DNA from: Puniceicoccaceae bacterium
GTDB lineage: Bacteria > Verrucomicrobiota > Verrucomicrobiia > Opitutales > Coraliomargaritaceae
Direction of reading: 5' to 3'
NCBI GenBank assembly: GCA_003567255.1
Contig: PWZW01000178.1
Span: 1 to 7,806, forward strand
DNA: 7,806 bases
Positions 1 through 7,005 of this stretch are shown here, piece after piece. The notes under the pieces are model-generated. The model did not search any database. It saw only the letters and a program-made list of their open reading frames with translations, and had not been told where the DNA came from. Each line of letters opens with the position of its first letter. Position 1 is the first letter of the stretch. Made by a program: the position numbers and the translations under genes.

Positions 1-57
1 GATTACTACTACCAAAAGGACTACGCGAAGTACTACAGTACAAAGCCGAAAGCCTAA
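1..57 (+). CDS. 3' end of a gene with a tyrosine-rich tail, possibly a polysaccharide tyrosine autokinase (partial)
   Basis: Reading from base 1 in frame 1 gives DYYYQKDYAKYYSTKPKA followed by TAA at 55-57. Six of the 18 residues are Tyr and four are Lys. A C-terminal cluster of tyrosines mixed with lysines is typical of bacterial tyrosine kinases of the Wzc/CpsD type, where the cluster is autophosphorylated and controls capsule or exopolysaccharide export. The gene body lies outside the window, so no kinase motif can be checked. The gene would converge on the minus-strand lipoprotein gene, with about 60 bases between their stops. The frame is open only over these 18 codons, so chance is not excluded, but composition and context favour a real gene end. 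The kinase assignment is inference. Confidence 0.55.
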   Translation, partial: DYYYQKDYAKYYSTKPKA

Positions 58-61
58 GTTT

Positions 62-103
62 TCAAAAGACCGGAAAGGGGGCAGGCTGAGGTCAAAAGAG
101 CGG
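62..103. repeat. Short direct repeat between the convergent genes
   Basis: TCAAAAGACCGG at 62-73 and TCAAAAGAGCGG at 92-103 match at 11 of 12 bases and start exactly 30 bases apart. They lie between the stop of the partial plus-strand gene and the stop of the lipoprotein gene. No function is evident. The pair could be a local duplication or part of the 3' untranslated structure. Confidence 0.4.
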
Positions 104-123
104 TGAGCTCAAGAGCCCTCAGC
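85..123. terminator. Weak inverted repeat at the convergent gene ends
   Basis: GCTGAGG at 85-91 pairs with CCTCAGC at 117-123 (7 bp, 25-base loop), overlapping the stop codon of the lipoprotein gene. Its place between convergent genes suits a bidirectional stop, but neither side has a clear T-run (minus side CTGCCCCCTTTCC, plus side GGCGTTTAAC). It is therefore at best a weak terminator candidate. Confidence 0.22.
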
Positions 124-979
124 GGCGTTTAACACTGATTTTGTTTCGGCTTTCCATGGCCATTTGGCGAACGGCATCCTCGGTCAGTAATTGGACGAAT
201 AGATCGTTGTACCCTTCGACGAAGGCACGTTCTTCAACATCGAAATAAAATACGGAATTGCCCCGCGCAGATAGGCCGTGCTGCCCCTGGATACGTGCGG
301 GCAACTCGAGTTGGGAGATGTCGGATACAATGCTCAATTTCGCGCAAAGACGATCTTCGATGTAAACATAGCCGACCAAGGTAATCTCTGAAAATCCCCG
401 AACTTGAAAGCTCTCATCACCGACTTGATAAGGCATTTCGGCGGGGATACGAACCGACTCTCCGACGGCTAAACTTTTCGTGGGTAGGGGAAAAAGCATG
501 CGCAAAAAAGTTTCGTGGGCCGCGTCTCCCGAACCTCCGCTACCATCTTCCCGCAGCCCGGAGATTTCCACAGCTGGCATAACTTGAGTTTCGGTTGGGG
601 CCGAGGCGCCTCCCATGCGCATTTCCGCTCGGACATTTTGGAGGAGTAAATCAGCCGTCCGGTTACGCCGGGGGACGATTTGCAAACGTCCTTTGGCCTT
701 CATGTACTGTTCCTGAATTTCGGTTTCGTCCGTATGCGTGGTGCCTGTTTGGGTCAGCATCTCCACCTCCTGCTGGTAGTCATAGAGGAAAGCTTTTTGC
801 GTATCCGAAAAATCCCACCGAAAGACAGGCTCAGTCGTGGGTGCCTCAGCTTTGGGGTATTCCGCCTCAGCCAGCGCGGAAAGTTCTGGTTGGGCTTGGG
901 TTTCCTGCTGACTGTCTGAGCAACCGACGATAAAGGCGGCACTGAGCAAAACAAATACATGCTTAGGTAAAAATTTCAT
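119..979 (-). CDS. Lipoprotein of unknown function, 286 aa
   Basis: A predicted secreted lipoprotein. The N-terminus has Lys at 2 and 6, a hydrophobic stretch at 8-18, and the lipobox I17-V18-G19-C20, so signal peptidase II should cleave before Cys20. Ser at +2 favours the outer membrane under the E. coli sorting rule. Residues 21-50 are a Gln/Glu/Ala/Pro-rich linker. The rest is soluble and alternates short hydrophobic stretches with charged ones (e.g. FSEITLVGYVYIEDRLCAKLSIVS, quoted here only as residues about 199-222), suggesting a beta-rich fold. A late segment GNSVFYFDVEERAFVEG resembles the closing strands of two-lobed bacterial lipoproteins such as the DUF6263 type, but I cannot confirm membership. 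No catalytic motif is visible. The ATG at 977-979 is fixed by the signal peptide. No Shine-Dalgarno sequence is seen (CTATAAATCCCGTAATC before ATG). It stands alone after a roughly 115-base gap and converges on the plus-strand gene end, so it is probably a single-gene transcript. Confidence 0.85.
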   Translation of the reverse strand: MKFLPKHVFVLLSAAFIVGCSDSQQETQAQPELSALAEAEYPKAEAPTTEPVFRWDFSDTQKAFLYDYQQEVEMLTQTGTTHTDETEIQEQYMKAKGRLQIVPRRNRTADLLLQNVRAEMRMGGASAPTETQVMPAVEISGLREDGSGGSGDAAHETFLRMLFPLPTKSLAVGESVRIPAEMPYQVGDESFQVRGFSEITLVGYVYIEDRLCAKLSIVSDISQLELPARIQGQHGLSARGNSVFYFDVEERAFVEGYNDLFVQLLTEDAVRQMAMESRNKISVKRR

Positions 980-1060
980 GATTACGGGATTTATAGATTA
1001 ATGAGCAAAATATACAATCAAAGCCTCGGCTCAAGCGAAGCGCGTGGTCAATTGTCTGGC
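980..1060 (-). promoter_or_regulatory. Probable promoter/regulatory region of the lipoprotein gene
   Basis: On the minus strand this stretch has an 18-base box, ATTGACCACGCGCTTCGC (1035-1052), then two AT-rich elements: TATATT, and AATCTATA at 992-999, the latter ending 12 bases before the ATG. TTGACC could be a -35 element, but no -10 lies 16-18 bases from it. TATAAA (inside AATCTATAAATC) with TTGTAT 16 bases upstream is a possible weak sigma-70 pair. The box and the octamer both recur upstream of rodA. The exact promoter is not resolved. Confidence 0.35.
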
Positions 1061-1095
1061 GGTGGGTGGTGGTCGGGGTGCGCGGACTACAACGT

Positions 1096-1494
1096 TTACC
1101 CCAAGTGCTTACTCACGCCGGGAGTCGCATAAGTTGGGGCAAATTGGATGATGCTGAGTACAGCAAGGATGAGGAGCGCAAATTGTGCTGAAGGTTCGCC
1201 CCCTAGCATGAAAATAGAGAGGAAAACCGGCGTTTCGGAGAGGGCCAAACCCACAATGAGTAGAACCAGTTGTTTTGAAGGACCCAGGGGTCTACTCAGG
1301 ATACGCCATCTTATGAAAGAGGCAGCGGCGAAGAGGAGCATGCTGACAATTGCGACGAAAAGAATCAGCCCGGTCGCGGGCTCCCCCTCACGAGTGAAAA
1401 AGTCACGGAGGAGGTAAACGACCACAAAGGTTGCCTGCAGGTAGGCAAACCAAAGAATCCATGGGATGAAAGGGTTGGGCGAGGCGTCTTGCAT
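1096..1494 (-). CDS. Small four-helix membrane protein of unknown function, 132 aa
   Basis: Four hydrophobic segments fill the protein at about residues 9-30, 41-62, 75-97 and 102-120, joined by short charged loops (REGEPATG, RWRILSRPLGPSK), so it is an integral inner-membrane protein. The third helix carries ALSETPVFL with Glu87 and Pro89 inside the membrane span, a pattern seen in several uncharacterised small membrane proteins. The helix recalls subunit-c-like hairpins, but I assign no function. I chose ATG at 1492-1494. A longer reading from TTG at 1534-1536 would add 14 polar residues, but that TTG directly follows an in-frame TAA and has no ribosome-binding site. Neither start has a clear Shine-Dalgarno sequence. 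The gene begins about 60 bases after the DUF2062 stop on the same strand, so the two are likely co-transcribed. Confidence 0.75.
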   Translation of the reverse strand: MQDASPNPFIPWILWFAYLQATFVVVYLLRDFFTREGEPATGLILFVAIVSMLLFAAASFIRWRILSRPLGPSKQLVLLIVGLALSETPVFLSIFMLGGEPSAQFALLILAVLSIIQFAPTYATPGVSKHLG

Positions 1495-1555
1495 GGCTAC
1501 TAAATCAAAAGCTTGGGGTGAGGATTTCGAGATCAATTACCCGAATACGCAAGGA

Positions 1556-2308
1556 TCATTGCCCGGGTTTACGTTGTTTGGGCGTAGGCCTTGGGCTTTC
1601 TTGCGCAAACGTATCCCGGGGCTTAGCGCTTTGAGCGTTCTCCACCTTGCCGGAAACTGGTTTGGCAGCATCTGTGCGCTCATGACGCCGTTCTCTTTGT
1701 TCATGTAGATGGTGGGATAAGCCGCTATAACCCCTGGCTGCTGGTTTTGCCAACAGGCGGTAGATGGTTGCCGCGATGAAGGCGATAAAAAGCCCGACAA
1801 TTGCACCGCCCAAAGCGCTGATTCCGAAGACAGTGGCAACGTTGTTAAAATTCTCACCCCAAGAACCCTCCCGCAGGGCATTAAGCATTTCTTCGAAGCG
1901 CCTGCGGCCAAGAAAGGAAACCTCAACGCCAAAAATCCCCAAAAAAGTTCTTCCGATTTGGTAGGAGGAAAAATAGATAGGGAGAATGGTCAGTGGGTTT
2001 GAGATGAACTGTAACCCCGCGAGGACTGGTAAATTAGCCCGGAAAATGAGGGCCAGGGCAAAGGCGATGGGGAGCTGGATACCAAAAAGCGGGAGTAGCG
2101 CGAGAATGCAGCCCGCATAGATCGCCGGCACCATGTGTTCGACGCGGAAGCTCCAGAGGAACGCTTTCTTTCGGGCACTTTTGGCAAACCACTTGAGGAC
2201 TGGATAGCGGTGTATATTAGTCCGCCTCGGCAGCGGTCTTAAGAAACGCTTGATCCTTCGGATCCGTAGATTGCGTAATTTATGGTGAGCTTTTTCCTCA
2301 GACGTCAT
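1556..2308 (-). CDS. DUF2062 inner-membrane protein, 250 aa
   Basis: The core at about residues 53-125 fits DUF2062: SFRVEHMVPAIYAG, then LLPLFGIQLPIAFALALIFR, the invariant-looking N-L-P, then FISNPLTILPIYF with the SNPLT motif and a closing YQIGR. Hydrophobic spans lie at about 59-90, 93-115 and 158-186. The first 52 residues are strongly basic (RIRRIKRFLRPLPRR) and the last 60 are charged, low-complexity and Pro/Lys/Arg-rich, so both ends are probably cytoplasmic. The biochemical role of DUF2062 is unknown to me; some members occur beside or fused to glycosyltransferases. I start at ATG 2306-2308. The open frame runs back to 2533, but that part overlaps the end of rng and has no membrane or domain character. 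No clear Shine-Dalgarno sequence precedes the ATG. The small membrane protein gene follows, probably in the same transcript. Confidence 0.9.
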   Translation of the reverse strand: MTSEEKAHHKLRNLRIRRIKRFLRPLPRRTNIHRYPVLKWFAKSARKKAFLWSFRVEHMVPAIYAGCILALLPLFGIQLPIAFALALIFRANLPVLAGLQFISNPLTILPIYFSSYQIGRTFLGIFGVEVSFLGRRRFEEMLNALREGSWGENFNNVATVFGISALGGAIVGLFIAFIAATIYRLLAKPAARGYSGLSHHLHEQRERRHERTDAAKPVSGKVENAQSAKPRDTFAQESPRPTPKQRKPGQ

Positions 2309-2326
2309 CAGGTGCCGCTTGGTGAG

Positions 2327-2355
2327 ATTACAGTAAGAGGATAAAGTTTCGTAAA
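2327..2355 (-). promoter_or_regulatory. Candidate sigma-70 promoter for the DUF2062 gene
   Basis: Minus strand: TTTACG at 2350-2355 (4 of 6 to TTGACA), a 17-base spacer, and TGTAAT at 2327-2332 (5 of 6 to TATAAT). It lies just downstream of the rng-distal hairpin. The predicted start would leave only about 11 bases of leader before the ATG at 2308, consistent with the missing Shine-Dalgarno sequence. This is a match by eye only. Confidence 0.35.
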
Positions 2356-2361
2356 ATCTAA

Positions 2362-2406
2362 GGATGGTTTCCCCTGCGCCCCGTCTCGCGGCAAAGGAAA
2401 CCATCC
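2362..2406 (-). terminator. Perfect 11-bp inverted repeat after rng, likely terminator
   Basis: GGATGGTTTCC at 2362-2372 and GGAAACCATCC at 2396-2406 are perfect reverse complements around a 23-base GC-rich loop. The hairpin starts 24 bases after the rng stop codon in the direction of transcription. It is followed on the minus strand by TTAGATTTTACG, a short and broken T-rich stretch. It is either a modest intrinsic terminator or an RNA 3'-end/processing hairpin between rng and the DUF2062 gene. The palindrome could also bind a dimeric regulator, but its position suits termination better. Confidence 0.55.
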
Positions 2407-2429
2407 GTTCGCAATTAAACGTGAAGGTG

Positions 2430-4172
2430 TTAACGCATTTCCTGGCCGGAAACCACGTCGACAATCTTGAAATTCTCAACGTGGAAGAGGGGATCCGCCC
2501 GGAAGGAAAGTTTGACCCCATAGGATTCCTCAATGCTCACGAGCAGGGCTTCATCCTCGTTGCGCAAGCGCTCAAGGTTCGTCGGGTGGAGCAAAACTCT
2601 GAGATTCAATTCACCCGCGTTGGCGTCGCGACTTCGGGCATGCCGAATCACGCTGATCAGGCGCCGCTGGATTTCCACGCTGATGGTCCGGGAGGATTTC
2701 ACTGCGCCGCGGCCAGCGCAGTAGGGACAACTGGTGTAAATCCCGCTGGACAGGCTTTCTGAATGGCGCTGACGCGTCATTTGCATGATGCCGAGGGTGG
2801 AAATCGGGAGAACGTGGCTCTTCGCTTTATCGTTGGCCATTTCCTGCCGCATGCGCTGGTAAACCGCATTTCGATCGCGTTTCTGCTTCATATCGATAAA
2901 ATCGATAATGATCAGCCCTCCGATGTTACGCAGGCGCATCTGTCGGGCGACTTCGCTCGCCGCCTCAAGGTTAGCCTGGGTGATGAAGTCTTTACCGTCC
3001 TTGGTTTTGCTCTTGTGTGAACCGGTGTTTACGTCGATCGATATGAGCGCTTCCGTTTCTTCAATAACAATTTCTCCGCCACTGGGCAGCGGTACCCGGC
3101 GCATGTAAGTTTGCTCGATCTGCCGCTCGATATTGAAGCGCTCAAAGATCGGGATGTTTTCCTTGAAATGGTTGATCTTGGAGCGAGAGCGGGAGGAAAT
3201 TTTGCTGACCTCGTTGACCATGCGCTCGTAGCCCTCTTGGCTATCGACCATGACCCGGTCAATTTCCTCGGTCAGGAAATCCCGCACTGTACGGCCAACG
3301 ATGTCTGGTTCGACGTATAGGCAAGCCGGTTTTTTCGCCTCATTCAGACGCTCATTGATGACCTCCCAGCGCTTGAGCAAAATATGAAGATCGCGCACGA
3401 AGTAGCGGGCTTTTTTGCCCTCCCCAGCAGTCCGGATGATCAGCCCCATACCCTCGGGTAAGGTGAGGTCACGCAAAATGTCCTTCAGGCGATTCCGCTC
3501 CTTTTTATCCTCGATCTTGCGCGAAATGCCGAGCTGGCCGGAATGCGGCATCAGCACCAGAAAGCGTCCTGGCAGGGCGACGTTGGTTGTCGTGCGTGGC
3601 CCCTTCGACCCAATGTGCCCCTTGGTGATTTGCACGATGATTTCGCTGCCAATCGGGTAGAGCGAGGGGATATCTTTGACCGTGATTTTGTCTTTGCTCT
3701 TCTTTTGAGCAGCCGAGCTGTTGTCTTTGATGATTTCGACCCCGCTGTCGTTGGCGGCGGGCAGAATATCCCAGTAGTGCAGGAAGGCGTTCTTGGGCTC
3801 ACCAATATCGACAAATGCGGCTTTAAGGCCGGGTTCGAGGTTTTGGATGCGCCCCTTATAAATAGCGCCGACCTCGCGGGCCTCTCCGGTCCGTTCGACC
3901 TCAAACTTTTCAAGGACACCGTCGCGAAGGAGGGCAACGCGGGTTTCCAAAGGTTCAGCATTGATGATTAACTCCGTGTAGGAGCGATCTTCGCGCTTGA
4001 TAGCCTTGATAATCTTTTGCAGCAATGGCTGCTTTTTGGAACGTTTAAGGGCGGCTTCGTTGAGTTGATCAGAGTCGATGCGCTCGGGTTTCTTTTCTTT
4101 CGGTTTTTGGTGAAGGTCAGCGTGTGGATCTTGGTCTTCGGAATTATTGGAATCAGTCGATGATGCGTGCAT
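2430..4172 (-). CDS. rng: Ribonuclease G/E family endoribonuclease, 580 aa
   Basis: Single-strand-specific endoribonuclease that processes rRNA and mRNA from 5'-monophosphorylated ends. Order: a polar, charged extension at 1-64; the conserved start YTELIINAEPLETRVALLRDG (about 65-85); an S1 RNA-binding domain from about 103 (IYKGRIQNLEPGLKAAFVDIG) to about 215 (RFLVLMPHSGQLGISRKI); and the DNase I-like catalytic part. The Mg-binding residues are Asp380 and Asn382 in SIDVNTG and Asp424 in IIIDFIDM. The Zn-link is C482-P-Y-C485-A-G-R-G, followed by a small C-terminal domain. E. coli RNase G has 489 residues; the excess here is mainly the N-terminal extension plus about 12 residues inside the S1 domain. 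There is no RNase E-type degradosome scaffold tail, so RNase G is the better name. ATG at 4170-4172 has GGGAG 11 bases upstream. It follows rodA on the same strand after about 91 bases without a strong terminator, so co-transcription is likely. Confidence 0.96.
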   Translation of the reverse strand: MHASSTDSNNSEDQDPHADLHQKPKEKKPERIDSDQLNEAALKRSKKQPLLQKIIKAIKREDRSYTELIINAEPLETRVALLRDGVLEKFEVERTGEAREVGAIYKGRIQNLEPGLKAAFVDIGEPKNAFLHYWDILPAANDSGVEIIKDNSSAAQKKSKDKITVKDIPSLYPIGSEIIVQITKGHIGSKGPRTTTNVALPGRFLVLMPHSGQLGISRKIEDKKERNRLKDILRDLTLPEGMGLIIRTAGEGKKARYFVRDLHILLKRWEVINERLNEAKKPACLYVEPDIVGRTVRDFLTEEIDRVMVDSQEGYERMVNEVSKISSRSRSKINHFKENIPIFERFNIERQIEQTYMRRVPLPSGGEIVIEETEALISIDVNTGSHKSKTKDGKDFITQANLEAASEVARQMRLRNIGGLIIIDFIDMKQKRDRNAVYQRMRQEMANDKAKSHVLPISTLGIMQMTRQRHSESLSSGIYTSCPYCAGRGAVKSSRTISVEIQRRLISVIRHARSRDANAGELNLRVLLHPTNLERLRNEDEALLVSIEESYGVKLSFRADPLFHVENFKIVDVVSGQEMR

Positions 4173-4183
4173 ATTTATTGGGT

Positions 4184-4188
4184 CTCCC
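4184..4188 (-). promoter_or_regulatory. Ribosome binding site of rng
   Basis: GGGAG on the minus strand, 11 bases before the ATG. Spacing is a little long, but this is one of only two purine-rich sites seen before a start in the window. Confidence 0.45.
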
Positions 4189-4263
4189 GGGTTGGGGAGG
4201 CTTCCTATGCCTGGGCTGTTTTAATGGCCGGGGTGAGATGTGCTGAGTGCAGGGATTTACCAT

Positions 4264-5607
<1,344 letters not shown>

Positions 5608-5650
5608 GCTTTATCCTATAGATTCAGACAGCGCGAAGCGCATTGTCAAT
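5608..5650 (-). promoter_or_regulatory. Upstream region of rodA with ribosome binding site and shared box
   Basis: Minus strand: ATTGACAATGCGCTTCGC (5633-5650) contains a perfect TTGACA. It is followed by AATCTATA (5617-5624), and AGGA (5614-5617) lies 6 bases before the ATG. TATAGG is 23 bases from TTGACA, too far for a standard sigma-70 pair, so either the -35 match is accidental or the box is a regulator site. The box matches one before the lipoprotein gene at 16 of 18 bases. The rest of the gap (5651-5750) shows no convincing terminator for the upstream pair of genes. Confidence 0.4.
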
Positions 5651-5750
5651 CAGGAGAAACTTTGTCGAGCGACGGGAAGGGGGCTGTGGGAATGCCTGGA
5701 AGCGAAAAGTGGATTTGTCTGCCTGCTTGAGAATGGGTGGTTGGCATGGC

Positions 5751-6998
5751 TCAACTGGCTTGTTTGCTTGCGGCGGCACGGGCCGCCAACACCGCTGTGG
5801 TCCAGGCGGCTTGAAAGTTAAATCCGCCGGTGATGCCATCCATGTCGATGCACTCGCCAGCAAAGTAAAGCCCGGGGGTATGGCGGCTTTCCATGGTTTT
5901 GAAGTTAATGGACGATCGCTTGACACCGCCGGCGGTGACAAATTCTTCCCGGTTGGTGGTTTTGCCGGTGATTTCGAAGGTCCCGTTGAGGCATTCTTCG
6001 GTAAGGCGGTGTTGGGCATCTTTTTTCAATTGGCTCCAGACGGCCGCCTTGTCGATGCCGCTGGCTTCCACAAGGCGCTCCCAGAGCCTTTTCGGAATCC
6101 CCTCAAGCGGGTCTTTGCTGATGCGTTTACGCCCGGCTTTGGTGCGTAGGTTGGCGAAAGCCGCCTGCAGTGCCTGGGGGTTCAGGGTGGGCAGCCAGTT
6201 TATTCTCAGGGGAAGATGATATTTCTCGGCTGCAAAGGTGCGGGCCTCCCAGGCTGAAAGCCGCAGAATCGCTGGGCCGCTTAACCCGCGGTGAGTGATC
6301 AGGATCGGGCCTTGACGGGCTTCACCCTGAGAGAGCGTGACGGATACGTTTTCGAGTGAGATCCCGGACAGGCCGCTGAGTCGCCGGTCAGCAACATTTA
6401 CTGCAAAAAGCGATGGGACGAGGGGCTCCAAGGGATGACCACACTTTTCGATGGCCTTGGTGAGGGCGTTCGCCTTGAGAGAGCCTCCGGCGAGGAGTAC
6501 TTGTGCGGCATGGATGGTCAAACCATTGGCAAAAGTAAGCGCAAACCCCTGGTCCTTCCTCACCAAATCGACCAGTTCGGTTTTTTTGTGCTTTTCGATA
6601 CCGAGGCGCTCGGCCTCTTTATGGAAGCAATCAATGATGGTGCCAGAATCATCGGTGGTCGGAAACATGCGCCCATCCGCTTCTGTTTTCAGTGCCACTC
6701 CGCGACGCTCAAACCAGTCAATCGTATCCTGTGGTTGCCACTGGTGGAAGGCGGCGCGTAGCTCACGGGTACCTCGCGGGTAGTGTTCAGCGAGTTTCTT
6801 GGGATCAAAACAGGCGTGGGTAACGTTGCAGCGCCCACCACCGGAGATCCTGACTTTTTGGAGGAAGCCGGGCCCTTTTTCAAAGATGGCGGCCCTCGCA
6901 CCCTTTTTTCTGGCGGCGTAGTGGAGCGCTCCAAAAAAGCCGGCGGCCCCACCGCCGACCACGGCGAAATCAAGGTCCCTGGGGAGTGCGATGGTCAT
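5751..6998 (-). CDS. NAD(P)/FAD-dependent oxidoreductase, HI0933/YhiN family, 415 aa
   Basis: Flavoprotein with a two-dinucleotide-binding-fold layout. FAD-binding GGGAAG is at 15-20 after the beta strand DFAVV, with the acidic strand end AIFEKG at about 37-42. The family signature ISGGGRCNVTH is at 51-61. Other conserved stretches are GRMFPTTDDSGTI (109-121), THRGLSGPAIL (235-245), VTAGGV (354-359) and GLYFAGECIDMDGITGGFNFQAAW (376-399), which closes the FAD site. Length matches the family (about 400). The physiological substrate of this family is not settled; older names such as aminoacetone oxidase are not well founded. I start at ATG 6996-6998, 7 bases after the uup stop. The open frame extends to 7061 inside uup, but the extra 21 residues have no family counterpart. 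The spacing indicates one transcript with uup. No clear Shine-Dalgarno sequence is present, so translational coupling is plausible. Confidence 0.94.
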   Translation of the reverse strand: MTIALPRDLDFAVVGGGAAGFFGALHYAARKKGARAAIFEKGPGFLQKVRISGGGRCNVTHACFDPKKLAEHYPRGTRELRAAFHQWQPQDTIDWFERRGVALKTEADGRMFPTTDDSGTIIDCFHKEAERLGIEKHKKTELVDLVRKDQGFALTFANGLTIHAAQVLLAGGSLKANALTKAIEKCGHPLEPLVPSLFAVNVADRRLSGLSGISLENVSVTLSQGEARQGPILITHRGLSGPAILRLSAWEARTFAAEKYHLPLRINWLPTLNPQALQAAFANLRTKAGRKRISKDPLEGIPKRLWERLVEASGIDKAAVWSQLKKDAQHRLTEECLNGTFEITGKTTNREEFVTAGGVKRSSINFKTMESRHTPGLYFAGECIDMDGITGGFNFQAAWTTAVLAARAAASKQAS

Positions 6999-7005
6999 GT
7001 CTGAA

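Noticed and set aside
1495..1536. TTG start at 1536 for the small membrane protein
   Set aside because: TTG directly follows an in-frame TAA, has no ribosome binding site and adds only polar residues; ATG at 1494 is preferred, though not proven.
2309..2533. Upstream extension of the DUF2062 frame to 2533
   Set aside because: It would overlap the end of rng, crosses the hairpin and promoter candidate, and has no domain or membrane character; ATG at 2308 fits the family better.
2364..3971. Several plus-strand open frames across rng (for example 2364-2762 and 3543-3971)
   Set aside because: They lie opposite a gene with full RNase G motifs, show no recognisable domain and have compositions expected of antisense frames.
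4173..4263. Terminator between rodA and rng
   Set aside because: Only short imperfect pairings such as TGCACTCAGCA are present and no T-run follows; read-through into rng is more likely.
5651..5750. Terminator after the flavoprotein gene
   Set aside because: Only a 4-bp stem GTCG/CGAC was seen, without a T-run.
5643..6149. 168-codon plus-strand frame over the end of the flavoprotein gene and the rodA upstream region
   Set aside because: Antisense to the conserved FAD-site motifs of the flavoprotein; no domain and a composition typical of a shadow frame.
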